From positions 17,868,930 to 17,932,929 of the forward strand of contig NC_058143.1 of assembly GCF_011075055.1 (NCBI RefSeq): a stretch of 64,000 nt of DNA, in the 5' to 3' direction. The notes under the pieces were generated by a model, which was not told the origin of the DNA, did no database searches, and saw nothing but the letters and a program-made list of their open reading frames with translations. The stretch is from Mangifera indica. Lineage: Eukaryota; Streptophyta; Magnoliopsida; Sapindales; Anacardiaceae. Positions 47,579-60,207 of this stretch are shown piece after piece. Numbering within the stretch: position 1 is the first letter of the stretch; each line of letters opens with the position of its first letter. The position numbers and the translations under genes were made by a program.

Positions 47579-50500
47579 TTATAGCTGGGAAGCAGGATCA
47601 AACCCATTATGTCCATTTTTCTTTGTGTCGTAACCACTAATACTAGGCAGAACGTCGCCGTAGTCATCCATAAATCTCTTCCAGAACCAATGTTGCTTCC
47701 AAACTCTCTCTGTCATCTCTTCAATCGGAATATTTTTGGTCTCCGGGAGCAAGAACAACACGAAGAATGACATGATCAGAACCCAGCCACAGAAAAATAG
47801 GAAGATGCCAAACTTGAAATGGCAGAGCATTGATAGAAAGGCCTGTGCTATGATGAACGTGAAAAGCAAATTCACACAGACAGTCACACTCTGCCCAGCC
47901 GAACGGGTCTCGAGAGGGAAAGTTTCACTTGGAATCAACCACCCGAGCGGCCCCCAAGACCAAGCAAAAGCAGAAATGAAAGTGCAAATCAGAACGACTA
48001 CTGCAATTCCATAGCCACTGTGGAGTTCATTTGAGTGATCAGTGACCTTGATTCCGAGAATTATAGCTATTACGATTTGAGCTATGAACATCTGGACTCC
48101 AGCTTCCAGTAACAGCATACGACGGCCTACTTTGTCAACTGAGTAGATAGATACCAAAGTTGATAAAACATTCACTGCCCCAGTTATAACAGTTGAGTAA
48201 AGAGAAGCATCGTTGCCAAATCCCAATGTGTCAAACAGGACTGGAGCATAAAACATGATTGCATTGATCCCTGTGAACTGCTGGAATATCTGTTACAATT
48301 GCAAGCAACACCAAAAAAATCAATAAAACTATTACTTTACCTTATCCAGAGATAAAATTCAGAAGTTTATATAGCATTACTTGTAAAATAGTTCAACTAT
48401 GAGAAATATTACCTGTAAGGCAACAGCAATAACCAGTTGGGGTCTGTTCCTCCGCTTAACGAGATTCCTAAACGGGTGCTTCACTTCTTTAGCTATACGG
48501 CTTGCCTCAACCAACTCCAAGAACTCGGGCTCAATGTTATCAGTGCCCCTAATTTTTCTAAGCACAGCTTTTCCTTGCTCCGGGTGACCACGCTCGATGA
48601 GACTGTTTGGGGTATCTACCACTAAGAGGGCACCTAAGGTTAAGAGAACAGCAGGAATGCCTGCCAGCCCCAGTGATAGCCTCCAACCCCAACCTCCTTT
48701 GATCCTGTTGTTCAAATGAAAAATGAAAATTGTTAATAAGTGATCAGTTCAAAGCCTAAACTGAGCAAGAAACATTTAAAATAACATTATTATGCATAAA
48801 ATTTGCGAATTTGATTGAAGTTATAGTTTGAGGCACGTTAGAGAGAAAGATTATAGTTTCTGGTCCTTATAATTTGTGTGTAAAAGTTCGTCAAGGTAGA
48901 AAGAAACACACAATCATCTCTTCAATGGCCACATGTGATTTATCACATACACAATAATATTAGAGAAAGCCTAATTGGAATCATAAAATTATTGCATATA
49001 CAAATGTTTGAATAACTTAATAAAAATGATCAACCTTACTGTTTCTTACAAAATTCTTCTATTATAATAAATAGTAGCACAACTACATCAAGGACTTTAT
49101 AAATTCCATAGTGGTAAATAGTAACATAATTTATTTCAACAAGTAATGCTGTTTCATTGGATTCTTAATTCCCAAACAAAGTTCAAATTTCCTGCTCGTC
49201 TGGCGGATTTAAACTATTATAATGTAAGCATCAGATACTACAAAATAACTAACAGGTTTATTAAGCATAATGGCAATTGGCAAAGGACCTGAAATTTGTT
49301 ATTGTTGCCGAACATAGCCGTTTGGGCAAAAAGGGTGAAAGTATCCCTTGTATTCAGGTACAAAATATCAAAATAATCCACCTTGAAAACCAAGGTGATT
49401 AACCACCGACTTTACATATCTAATAAATGGAAGTCATTGACTGATCAGAAGCTTTGAGGATAATAAATACTCAATGTCAACAATAAAGGATGGTGTTTTG
49501 GATTATTAGGGGGAAGAGGAGAAGAAAAGTAAATGATGAACAAACACTTAGAATTCAAATTGCTTATTATCCAACCATTGTCATCTTCGACTATTTAAAT
49601 CTAGCCAGTAGAGAAGCAATTATAAAACCTGAAAAATCTTTTTTTGATTGGAGAGGATAAAAGATTCCTTTTTGTGTCTTCTGCTATCAAAAAATAAATA
49701 AGTGAGGATGAAGAATTGGACTTACTTGGCGGTCCCATAATTGACCAGATTGGCGAAAAGGATGCCAATGGTGACGTTTAGCTGGAACAGTATGTTGAGG
49801 CCTCCACGGATCCTTGTTGGGGCTATTTCCGATAAAAATAGTGGTACAGCCTGTAGAATATCAACAAATCAGAAAGACTTACCAAAAAAAAATCAGAAAG
49901 ACTAATAAACATATCATTTTCTGACTCTGTGAAGGCATAGCACAGAATCACTTACAATATCTTGTCACATGATGCTACCTCAAATTAAGCCAACATGTAA
50001 AACAAAGTCTCAATCACATAAAAATATTAAAACATTAGATTACTATTTATAATTAATACTTGTTTAATTTTCTTAACCTCTTGTCTGATAGTGAGTTCTG
50101 CTTTCATCCAGTGGATGTACTTATAAGAGCCTTAATGTGGGGAGGCATCGTCCCCACCATCCAGTTCAAGAAGAGAAGCCACGTTCACATTATATGATTG
50201 AATGAACCCAATTTTGGCTTATTTCTTACCAGAAGTTACATTAGTAACAAGCGTAGTTGTGAATATTTAATGCACCAATATAGCGTTGACAAAAAGAGCA
50301 GCAACCACAATTGTGATAGACAACCTAGCATACCGCTCTGATATGGCCTAGGTAACTACTAGTAATATTTTCCTGCAATTATTCCAAAATAAATAACTTT
50401 AGTATACAGAATTTAAACTGACCTGATTAGCAAAACCAACTCCACAACCAAGCAAGATCCTTCCAATAATGAGCATGGCCAGGTCTTGAGCGGCAGCGTT

Positions 50501-51597
50501 AAGCACAACACCAACAATGAAGAAAAGACCGGCAATCAACATGGTAAGTCTCCGGCCAAGTTTTCTAGTAGTGTATGATGCAAAGAAAGTGGCAGTTAAA
50601 CCTGCCAGATAAAGTGATGAGGTGAACAACTGTAGGCCTTGATTATCATATTTGCAGTAATTACTATCCAAGTCTTCTTGTGTCTTCCTATAAACTACCG
50701 GGAAGAACTTTTTCAAGAAATCGTCCATCGCCGTTACTCCCCCTGCATCAGATAAATTAATTAAATTAATACAATATTAGCTAAAACCACGTGTAAATAA
50801 TTGTCATTTTTCAAATTAATCCTTTCAGCCTATTGGCGCACGTTAGCGAAGTAAATATCGGGGAAACTTCTGTTATAAGTAATTGAACAACCACCAAACT
50901 TGACTAACCACCGGCGGGGCTGATATCAGTGAAGAAAGTAAAAATTATCAAAATACCGAAAGTGCCCTTATCTTTTCCATCATGCTGTATAATTCGGCAT
51001 TTTCTCACCGATAAAAAGTTTCCAGCCTGCTTGGAATTCTTTTAGCGGGAAAAAGCACCTTTTCCCCTTTACAGATTCAACACCAAACGTCCAAACCAAA
51101 TTTTAAACTATTTCTTTTCCTTTTCTACTCACAAGTTCTCAACAAATAACAAATTTTCACATTTTATTTCGAAATTATAAATTCAAAAAATATTTAAAAA
51201 AATTCCTCTTTTGTTTATTTTAGATAATAATTATGGTTTATTTTAGATAATAAACCATAATTTATTCAAAGCTCAGTATATTTTTTTATAATCTCCGGTA
51301 TCAAGTTTAAAAATACTTCTATCTACATAAAGCGTTTTATAAAAACATTTTCCTGGCTAATCAGTTCCAAAAACCACAGCCAAACAATATCAGGCTACTT
51401 TTTATTAGCATATGAACTTCCTACTACATAATGATAGATAATAATACTAAATAATTACCAGAAACACCAACATCATAGCCGAACATGAGTCCTCCGGTTG
51501 CGGCCATTATACAGGAAATGATAACAATCGGAGTAATCTTAGCCTCAAACTCGACTCCGGCCGCTGGCGCAGAGGCGGAGAATCCTCCACCAGCCAT
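47579..51597 (-). CDS. STP13: Hexose/H+ symporter, STP13-like
   Basis: Exons 51597-51459, 50742-50423, 49850-49726, 48704-48413 and 48289-47579 give 528 residues; Arabidopsis STP13 has 526. STP13 is a high-affinity plasma-membrane hexose importer, induced by stress and pathogens, that recovers apoplastic sugar. The N-terminus ([20 protein letters not shown]) and the helix-1 stretch [20 protein letters not shown] match STP13 nearly residue for residue. Others: [17 protein letters not shown], the signature [107 protein letters not shown], and a C-terminus NGFDPASQL like the DPSTRL end of Arabidopsis STP13. All frames join cleanly and I see no lesion. Intron 3 (48705-49725) is about 1 kb. A TATA box lies ~130 bp upstream. 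Confidence 0.94.
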
Positions 51598-51726
51598 GAC
51601 TACTTATCAGAATAGAAAAAACAAACTACAAACAAAGTATTCTCCAATGAAATTAATGCAGCGAAGCTGAAGACGACGAAGAAGAAGAGAGATTATGGTG
51701 AAATGAAGTATTGTGCATTGAGAACT

Positions 51727-51734
51727 TATTTATA
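51727..51734 (-). promoter_or_regulatory. TATA box of the STP13-like gene
   Basis: TATAAATA on the minus strand, about 130 bp before the ATG at 51597. Farther upstream, plus-strand CAAGTCAACC near 51870 gives TTGAC on the minus strand, a W-box core, which would fit a defence-induced gene, but single cores are common by chance. Confidence 0.55.
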
Positions 51735-53451
51735 GCCGAGGAGAAAAAAATGAGCTACGTAATGGATGCACGGTGGGCCACAGCACCATATCCTTACACG
51801 TGGGAAATTTTCTTTAATTTGTTCTAATGGATATTGTTTCTTTAATAATTTTCTACGTCGGCTGGCTAGCTGGCAAGTCAACCAACGGCTCTCTTCAGTT
51901 TCCGGCTTCGGAATAGTGTGAATTCAAAATGTTTTTTAGTTTTTTGGTTGAAAGTACAATAAGTGTATGCGCAAGAGAAAACGCAATTGCGCGTTGTACA
52001 TAATCTTATATTGTTCCATTAACATTTTGGTCAACATATTATTCTCGCTGAGAGAAATTGAGGAAGGGAAACGTGCGAAGACGTGTGGAAGAAAAATCAA
52101 CGGCTGATGCGTCCTTAGATAATGATCTATCATAGCTGGTATTTGAAGATATTTATATTAATTAATTATTCTATTTCCTTGTGCTATCGTAATTGGAAGT
52201 CAAAGTCAAGCCAGGCGGTTCAGAAATTCAGATACCATGGATACTAATATTATAACAATTTTATATTATTATTAGAGCCTCAATTAGGTGAGGTGGAATA
52301 ATGTAAATAAGAAAAAAAAATAAAAATGATAAATTGAAAGGATTGATGTGACATGGACGATGAGTTAAGTTCCCTTCACAAACCAAAAAATTAATTTGAA
52401 GTCGTTGATCATGATACTTTCACCATAAAACCATAACGTACGTTTTGAATATATAATTAAATATTTATATAAAATAATATTATTAAATAATTAAATAATT
52501 TAAATTAAAGATAATATAATAATTAATTAATAATTATATAATCAAATTCGATTTAAATAAAAAATATTATATTTTATTTTATTTAAATTTATAGTTTAAA
52601 TTAATTATTTGGATTTATAATTTGACTTTATGATATATTGATAAAATAATATTATTTTACCTAAATATCATCGATTTGAACTATATATTTCAGTTGAATT
52701 GAACCATAAATTTAAATCAAATTAAGTTATAAATTTGAATCATTTATTCAAATAATAGATTTTTATTGAACTCAATTTGAACTAAGTTAAATACCTCTTT
52801 ATTCAAATTCAATTTGGTTTAAAAAATAAATTGAATATTTTTACTCAAATTCAAATTAATTTAATTTAAGTCCAACCAAACTAAATTATCTTTTAAATCT
52901 GAATTCAGTTTAGATCCAACTTTATATATACATATACAATAATACTTAAAATTATAATCCATTTTCTTCTGCTTTGCCTTTTTTTTTATTTTGAGGTTAA
53001 GTTACATCCCCTATTCAACTTCAACTTATTTTGGGCTGCCAAATCTATTTTTAAAAATTGGGAACTTGGAGTTTTCTATTTGTCATATATTGATTAAATA
53101 TTAGGATTAGATTTATAATTATTATATTAAATAAATTAAAATTTTATAAATATGATAAAAATTTGAATCTAAATTTTTATTTTGAAAATTCTACTTTTTT
53201 TAATTTTGTTTACATTTTAGTCAAATATCCTACATATTTATCGAAGTCAGACAAGAAACGTTAAGAAATTCTATTAGCCTATAACCAGAGATAACTGTAT
53301 GGCTGGGGACCAATTCTAGCTCAGGACAAGTGTTACGTGATTGACACATATAGAGCCATTTACCATGAGTATATCATGCGTAAAGTATTCAACCATCTCT
53401 CTCACCTTTTTAGTTCGAAATATGGACCACAGATTCTTGGTGAGGTGAACA
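51735..53451. other. STP13 upstream region and AT-rich DNA
   Basis: The first few hundred bases are presumed promoter. From ~52420 the sequence is extremely AT-rich with many ATTTAAAT/AATTCAAATT-like motifs and no gene. Frames at 51936-52133 and 53337-53603 are not supported. Confidence 0.45.
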
Positions 53452-54273
53452 TCATAAGCACTCAGCTAAAAATCAGCTTCACAATGAGCCACCCAACCAT
53501 TCGACCCGCCCAAATTTATAGGATACCACATTTTTTAATAAAACTTTATATGAATCACTGCAAAGAATATTATATTATATTATATAGTTTTATATATAAA
53601 TAAAAATATATTATAATATAATTAAATATTATTTTATTTTTAATTTAAAATTATATGATTATATAATAACATGATTTTATTTATATATAAAATTATATAT
53701 ATTATTTTTATATATAATACTATTTTATATTATATTATATTTATATATAGAGAGAGAATTAAATAGAGATATAGTAAAAAATAATAATATATAACATGAT
53801 GAACAAAAAATTGGTAAATAAAAGTTTAAAATAAACTTTGGAAATTGAGGTATGCGTAACGTCCAGTTTTCTTAAAACAAAATAGCTCCTTTGTTTGAGT
53901 GAATAAAGAATAACAAGAGATCCTAATTGTATGGTATCCAAATATTTAATAATTAATAAAATTATGTTTATAATTTTATATATAAATAATAATTATTTTA
54001 TTTTTTATTTTTAATTATCCAATTATATAGTAATATATCATTTTTTATATATAAAATTATACACATAACATCACTCATTTAATAATAGAACCCTAATCCC
54101 TTAAAAAACATTTAAGAGCTTAAATAGGGCTATTTAATTTTGTGTATTCAAACAAGAAGATGAACCCTTTTTTATGCCATTAAAAGGGGAATTACATTGA
54201 ATAGCATCATTAACATTAAGCTAATTTTTGATCTTATCTATTTTCCATATTTCAAGTTATTATCTTTAAACTA

Positions 54274-54961
54274 GGCCAAAAGACTTCTTCCCACCCAAGG
54301 TATACCCTAAACTTTCACTCTTTAATTTTTAAAAACCTAAATAACTATTTATAAGTAAATTTTTGTTAAAAAACTTAATTAAGATTAGGGATAAAACTGT
54401 TATTTATTTAAAAAAATTCTAAAAATTAAAGTTTTATTATTTTTCTTTAATAGATTTAAAAATCTTACAATTTCCCTCCAACCAAAATTTAAAAATTGTA
54501 AATACCCCTTAGGTTTGTTCCTCTTCTCTTCCGCATCGATTCGTCATCTCTAGTTATCCACTATCCTCCCTCTAGTCACTCTCTTTTCCCTCTTCGATTA
54601 TCTTCATCTTGATCGAAGAAAACCAGAGAGAAAAGAGAGAGTGACCAGAGGGAGAGATAAGGTGAGAGGGAGACAAACAACAATCGTAGATGGCTAACCA
54701 GTACTGGAGAAAAGAGAAATAAATTCTAAAAAGATATTTGTCAGTTTTCATACTTTAAATTAAAAAAATTATAAGTTTTTTAAACTTGTGGAAGGAACAC
54801 GATAAAATTTTAAATTTTTTAATAAATAACAATTTTACTTTTAATTTTAACTAAAATTTTTAATAAAATTTTATTTATAAATAAATGTTTAAATTTTTAA
54901 AAATTAAAAAATCAAAGTATGAGGTTTGATTATACCCTGGGTAGGAGTAAGTCTTTCAGCC
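54274..54961. mobile_element. Copy E of the Mutator-type family (foldback form)
   Basis: Starts GGCCAAAAGACTTCTTCCCA and ends with the inverted form (...CTGGGTAGGAGTAAGTCTTTCAGCC). 688 bp. Unlike copies A, B and H, the core is itself an inverted repeat (CCCTCTAGTCACTCTC near 54569 against GAGAGTGACCAGAGGG near 54637), so nearly the whole element could fold back. The corresponding copy F in the duplicated block shows that it inserted before the duplication. No clear target duplication. Confidence 0.7.
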
Positions 54962-55501
54962 TTAATTAAAGTATGAATCCGTGGCTTTTCAGAATGAAAA
55001 AAAAAAAAACAGGCAATAAAGTAATCATAGAGCGAGGGACCTTCCTTCTTTTCGTAATTTTTCCAACTAAAAAAGCAAGTCGTCATGCATAATTTTTGAA
55101 TGTGTACCATATCAGGACCTTGACTTATATAAACAAGATTAACGTGTATAATATTTTTATTTTAATAATCCCAATATAAATTAAGTGGCATTTAAACTCC
55201 CAAACCCATAAGCCTAGCATCTCCCACATGTTGACTTCCAGCAATACACATCTAGAATTTGTGATGAAGAACTACTCTTTCCACAGACTTGGGATTGTCT
55301 TCTTCAAGCAGATTAAGTCGTCCAGTTGAGCTGGGCAAAACGGTTTCCGGGCAAGACGTTGGCTAAAAATGAGTCTAGCAGAGCTAGCTACCGTAGAGAG
55401 GGTGATGCAACCGCGCCTCTAGCTGGATACTTAAAATTTGATAGCTCGTGTGCTCTTAAACTAAAAAAATTAGACACAAAATAGATATACAAATAAGATA
55501 T

Positions 55502-55528
55502 CATATATATATATATATATATATATAT
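55502..55528. repeat. (AT)n microsatellite
   Basis: Short run of AT dinucleotides inside the part of duplication copy 1 that is missing from copy 2. Confidence 0.85.
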
Positions 55529-55675
55529 TGATACAGGCACTGAATTTGACCATGAATAGAGAAATAACAATGTTCTCCACGACAATGGAAGCAGATTTGC
55601 AGTGGAGGTTTTGGAACGTAGAATTCGATAGCTTTAGGATAAACATGAAATGGATAAGCATGGAATGGTGTTTTC

Positions 55676-56105
55676 AAAATTTTTAGGGGGCATTACAAAT
55701 TTGAAAAAGTTTAGGTTGTTTTTAAAATTTTAATTGCCCCTTTATAATTTTTAAACGATGTTATACTTCCAACAAATGACAAAAACATTAAATTTTAAAG
55801 TACGTTAAAGTTTTAATATTTTTAAAAGTCAAATTAATAAAATTTTAAATTATTGATGATATATTATTAATTTGATATTTATAAGAAATGTTAATAGTAA
55901 TTTTCTATTTTAATAAAATGACAGAAAAAAATTTCTGGGAAAACTAGTTAAATTTATTAACGAAAGTGAATAACAGATAAAAATTTGGTTTTTTAAAATT
56001 TAGAGGATGAAAAATTTCACTTCATGAAATAATGGGTGGGATAGAGTCGTTTAACCAAAGAGAAAACAGAAATTGATACTTTAGTTGATCACATACAATT
56101 TTCTC
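55676..56105. repeat. Dispersed ~420-bp repeat, copy 1
   Basis: Begins AAAATTTTTAGGGGGCATTA and closely matches 61937-62345 for its whole length. It comprises the right half of a Mutator-type copy (terminus GGGTGGGATAGAGTCGTTTAACC ending near 56056) plus ~45 bp of shared flank (AAAGAGAAAACAGAAATTGAT then TTTAGTTGATCACA). Sharing of flanking DNA means that a piece of chromosome was copied, not just the element. Confidence 0.75.
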
Positions 56106-56971
56106 CCAACCCAAATTTTCAAAAACAACATTTTTTTCTTTAGGGTTTATAAACTTTCGGATTGAATTTTCTGACAAAGACCGACAATCTCCAGTCAACG
56201 TCTCCTCTTTTTGACCGTGTGGCGTCTTTCCCTCCTAGACGTCATCATCGATGAAGACAATGCGTCTTCGTCGACAATGACATCGTACAGTATTGGAAGT
56301 GTACGATTGGAATTAGGGGTCATCGGAGAGGGAGAGTAGGTGCTTAGAGATCACCGATCGTCATCGAAAAAATTGGATCTGAAGATTTGAAAACCCTAGA
56401 GAGGAAAATACAGTTTTTGAAAACTTGGGTTAGGGAAAAAATTAGTTTTTAAAGTTTAAAAGGGTAAGAAGAAATAAAATTTCAAGGGGTTAGAGTTCCG
56501 TTAATTTTAACTGCTTATAGGTGGGTAATTGATATTATCAAAGTTAGGGCTGGATTCGAGCCAAGCCAGCTCAAGCTCGAGCTCGGCTCGGTTCGAGCCC
56601 GAAACGAGCCGGGCTCTGCTCGGTTCGATCGAGCTCGAGTCGAGCTCAAGCTGGCTCGAGTTGGCTCAGTAGATTTTTTTTAAAATTTTTTATACAAAAC
56701 GATGTCGTTTTGATCTATATATATACACAAAACGATGTCGTTTTGATATGAGAAATGAGCCGAGTAGAGTTGTAAACGACCCGAGCCAAAAACGAGCGAA
56801 CCCCGAGTCGAGCCGAGCTCGAGCTGAACTCGAATTGACCATAAATAGACCGAGCCGAGCCCGAATTGGCTGCGAGTTGAGTTTAGTTCGGTTTGAATCT
56901 AACCCTAATCAAAGTTAATAGAGGGAAACTTGAGAATATAACATACCTTGGGTGGGAATAGTCCTTTGGCC
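56106..56971. mobile_element. Copy I of the Mutator-type family, with a nested hAT-type element
   Basis: The right terminus CCTTGGGTGGGAATAGTCCTTTGGCC ends at 56971, directly at the first base of duplication copy 2. The core has GTCTTCGTCGACAATGACATCG-type sequence (56260-56290) as in other copies. The left terminus is missing or replaced. A hAT-type element sits inside at 56545-56907. Confidence 0.65.
56545..56907. mobile_element. hAT-type miniature element, copy 2 (nested)
   Basis: 363 bp with ends TAGGGCTGGATTCGA / TTTGAATCTAACCCTA and a perfect 8-bp duplication ATCAAAGT (56537-56544 and 56908-56915). The same GAGCTCGAG-rich interior and paired CAAAACGATGTCGTTTTG motifs as copy 1. Confidence 0.9.
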
Positions 56972-58640
56972 TCATAAGCAGTCAGCTAAAAATCAGCTTC
57001 ACAATGAGCCACCCAACCATTCGAGCTGCCCAAGTTTATAGGATACCAATTTGTTAATAAAACTTTATATGAATCACTGCAAAGAATATTATATTATATA
57101 ATTTTATATAAAAATAATAATATATTATAAAATAATTAAATATTATTTTATATTATATTATATTTATATATAGAGAGAGAATTAAATAAAGATATGGTAA
57201 AAAATAATAATATATAACATGATGAAAAAAAAATTGGTAAATAAAAGTTTAAAACAAACTTTGGAAATTGAGGTATGTGTAACGGCTAGTTTTCTTAAAA
57301 CAAAATAGCTCCTGTGTTTGAGTGAATAAAGAATAACAAGAGATAATATATTGCACGGTATCTAAATATTTAATAATTAATAAAATTATATATATAATTT
57401 TATACATAAATAATAATTTATTATAATTTAATTAAATATTATTTTATTTTTAATTTTTGATTATCTAATTATATAATAATATATCATTATTTATATATAA
57501 AATTATATACGTAATATTACTTATTCAATAATAGGACCCTAAATCTTAAATACGTTTAAGAACTTAAATACGGCTATTTAATTTTTTGTATTCAAACAAG
57601 AAGATGAACCCTTTTTCATACGTTAAAAGGGAAAATACATTGAATTGCATCATTAACATTAAGCTAATCTTTGAACATGTCTGTTTTTCATCCTTCAAGT
57701 TATTATCTTTAAACTTAGGGCAAAAGACTTATTCCCACCTAAGGTATACCCAAAATTTTCATTCTTTAACTTTCAAAAATTTAAATATTTATTTATAAGT
57801 AAATTTTTGTTAAAAAACTCAATTAAAATTATGAATAAAACTGTTATTTACTAAATTAAAATTTTATTATTATTTTTCAATAGGTTTAAAAATATTATAA
57901 TTTTCCCCCAACTAAAGTTTAAAAATTGTAACTATCCCTTAGGTTTGTTCCTCTTCTCTTCTGCGTCAATTCATTATTTCTGATCATCTACCATCCTCTC
58001 TCTAGTCACTCTTTCTTCCTTCCTTGACTGTCTTTGTTTTGGTTGAAAAAGACCGAAAAGAGAAAAGAGTGACCGGAGAGAGAGATAAAACCAGAGGGAG
58101 GACAACCGATAATTAGAAATGGCTAATTAGTGCTGGAGAGAAGAGAAACCAACTCTAAAAGGGTATTTATCAGTTTTCAAATTTTAAATTAAAGAAAATT
58201 ATAAATTTTTTAAACTTGTGAAGGAAACATGATAAAATTTTAAATTTTTTAATAAATAATAATTTTACTTTTCATTATAAATAAATATTTAAATTTTTAA
58301 AAATTGAAAAATCAAATGACCTAACGTAAAAGTATCGGGTCCTTGTGCCAATTTCAAGAAAACCATCCCTGGCTTTTCCAGAATAAAGTAATCATAGAAC
58401 AAGGGGCCTTCCTTCTTTTCTTAATTTTTCCAACTAAAAAAGCAAGTCTGTCTAATGATTATTAACAATGCATTATGGTAGTCATACATCAACCCAATTC
58501 AAATTTTTTAATGTGTACCGTATCAGCACCTTGACTTATATAAACAAGATTAACGTGTATAATGGAAGCAGATTTGGAGTGGAGCATGAAATGGAACGTA
58601 GAATTTAAATAGCTTTAGGATAAGCATGGAATGGTGTAAA
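56972..58640. repeat. Segmental duplication, copy 2
   Basis: Diverged copy of 53452-55675 in the same orientation, ~1.3 kb after the end of copy 1. Begins TCATAAGCAGTCAGCTAAAA. Contains Mutator-type copy F, has lost the right end of that element, and lacks the ~430-bp block 55152-55583. Ends near GCATGGAATGGTGTAAAAGG. Confidence 0.85.
57718..58316. mobile_element. Copy F of the Mutator-type family (right end lost)
   Basis: Counterpart of copy E in the duplicated block. The left terminus GGGCAAAAGACTTATTCCCACC is present; the right arm stops near 58316 without the terminal GGGTGGGA motif. The core keeps the inverted CACTCTT...AGAGTGACC arrangement. Confidence 0.65.
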
Positions 58641-58817
58641 AGGCAATACGTTTTATTAGTCAGCCATTTATGAATTTGACCAGCTTAATTATCTTGGATA
58701 AACCACTAATGAAATGCATTTAGACTTTATCTCTCAGTCAATGTTACAATTGCTAACAGATTTCATCGGTTAGGGCAAAAGATTATACATTAATTAAAGT
58801 GGATAAGATTTTGAGAA

Positions 58818-59681
58818 GGCAAGAGACTTATTCCCACCTCAGGTGTAGTGTGAACCCAAAAGCCTCACTTTTTAATTTTTGAAAATTTAAATATTTATTT
58901 ATAAAATATTTTTTATTAAAAATCTTAACTATAATTAAATGTAAAATATTTCTTTAATAAAAAATTAAACTTTTGTCATATTTTTTTATTCAATTTTAAA
59001 ATCTTATAATTTTTTCTTTAAATTTTTCTTCAAAATTTGAAAAACAACAATTTTCTTTATAATTTTTTCCTCTTTTCTACGACAACGATTTAATGTCGAC
59101 TGTTTTCCCTCTCTCTCACCTTATCTCTCTCTCCCAGTCTCTCCAATCACGAATAAAAAAAAATTCAAGCAATTTTCATTTGGACACGTCATCGTCTAGA
59201 CGAAGAGTCACTTATAGATGCTTCGTCTAGTCAACAAAAGCATTGTCTAGGCAACGAAGGCATTGTTTGGACTAGTCATCTAGGTGAATCATCTAATTCG
59301 TTCAATCTAGACAAATCCAAATGATGTTGTGGCTTAGGGAAAGATAGTTGAACTTTTCTCTATGAATTAGAGTTGAAAACGCAGTTGTCAATGGCTAGAG
59401 TGGGAGGAAGAAAACATTAAGTTTAAGGGGGAGGAGAATGTTACTTTTTAAAGTTTGAAAACTTTAGGAAATGATGAAATTATTAGTTTTTAAAATTTAT
59501 AGAGAAAAATGTAATGAATTTTATATTTTTAAATTTTTTTATTAAATAATAGGTTTGTTTTTAACTTTAATTAAGTTTTTTAATAAAATTTTGTTTATAA
59601 ATTGATATTTAAATTTAAAAAAATCGGAGAGGGTCACTTTAAGATTTCGCTATCTCTGAGGTGGGAACAAGCCCTTTGGCC
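58818..59681. mobile_element. Non-autonomous Mutator-type miniature element, copy H
   Basis: 864 bp, with a perfect 9-bp duplication TTTTGAGAA (58809-58817 and 59682-59690). Left end GGCAAGAGACTTATTCCCACC; right end GAGGTGGGAACAAGCCCTTTGGCC. AT-rich inverted arms surround a core (59090-59350) with repeated CGTCTAGACGAAG/CTTCGTCTAG-type units. No coding capacity for a transposase. Confidence 0.87.
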
Positions 59682-59690
59682 TTTTGAGAA

Positions 59691-60199
59691 TGAAAAAATT
59701 AATTTAATTATTTAAAAGCGACGAGGCAGAAGTGCCGCAGATTAAATTGCATCTGAGTCATGAAAACACAACCACAAATTCTCATCATGGCTAAAGCAAT
59801 TATCATCTATTTGAATTAAAACAAAACACCATCAGCAGTCCCAGTGCCCATTAAATTGGAGTGGAAGGTATATGCCGGGCTCTATTTTATTGCCAATAAA
59901 ATAGAAAATCGTGCTTCAACCCTTTTCAATGCCTTTTTTTTTTTTTTTTTTTGTTTCAATCTGTAAATTTTGTGCCATTGAAACACAACAGAGATCCATG
60001 AGTGGTTGGATTAGATACTGGGAGACGTTCAATTGGATTTTGGGCCAAACTCTGCGTTTTCTGGGTTTCATTTTTCAGAAAAATAAACCAAAATTGCTAC
60101 AAAATTAGATCATAGTGTTGTAAATGAATAAATACTTTATTGACAAAAATGCGAAGTAGAGATATTAAATTTAAATAGTTTTGGAATATAAAGTAAGAC
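59691..60199. other. Non-coding spacer
   Basis: About 500 bp with a poly-T run at 59935-59951. The 65-codon frame at 59911-60108 begins in that run and is not supported. Confidence 0.45.
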
Positions 60200-60207
60200 A
60201 CGTGCAC

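Larger units (their letters stand above)
53452..55675. repeat. Segmental duplication, copy 1
   Basis: Starts TCATAAGCACTCAGCTAAAA and is repeated with divergence at 56972-58640. The order of blocks is preserved: ATGAGCCACCCAACCATTCGA, an AT-rich block, GAACCCTTTTT near 54161, a Mutator-type copy (E here, F in copy 2), CTTGACTTATATAAACAAG (55119-55137), and GCATGGAATGGTGT (55657-55670). This copy has ~430 bp (55152-55583) absent from copy 2. No gene inside. Confidence 0.85.
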
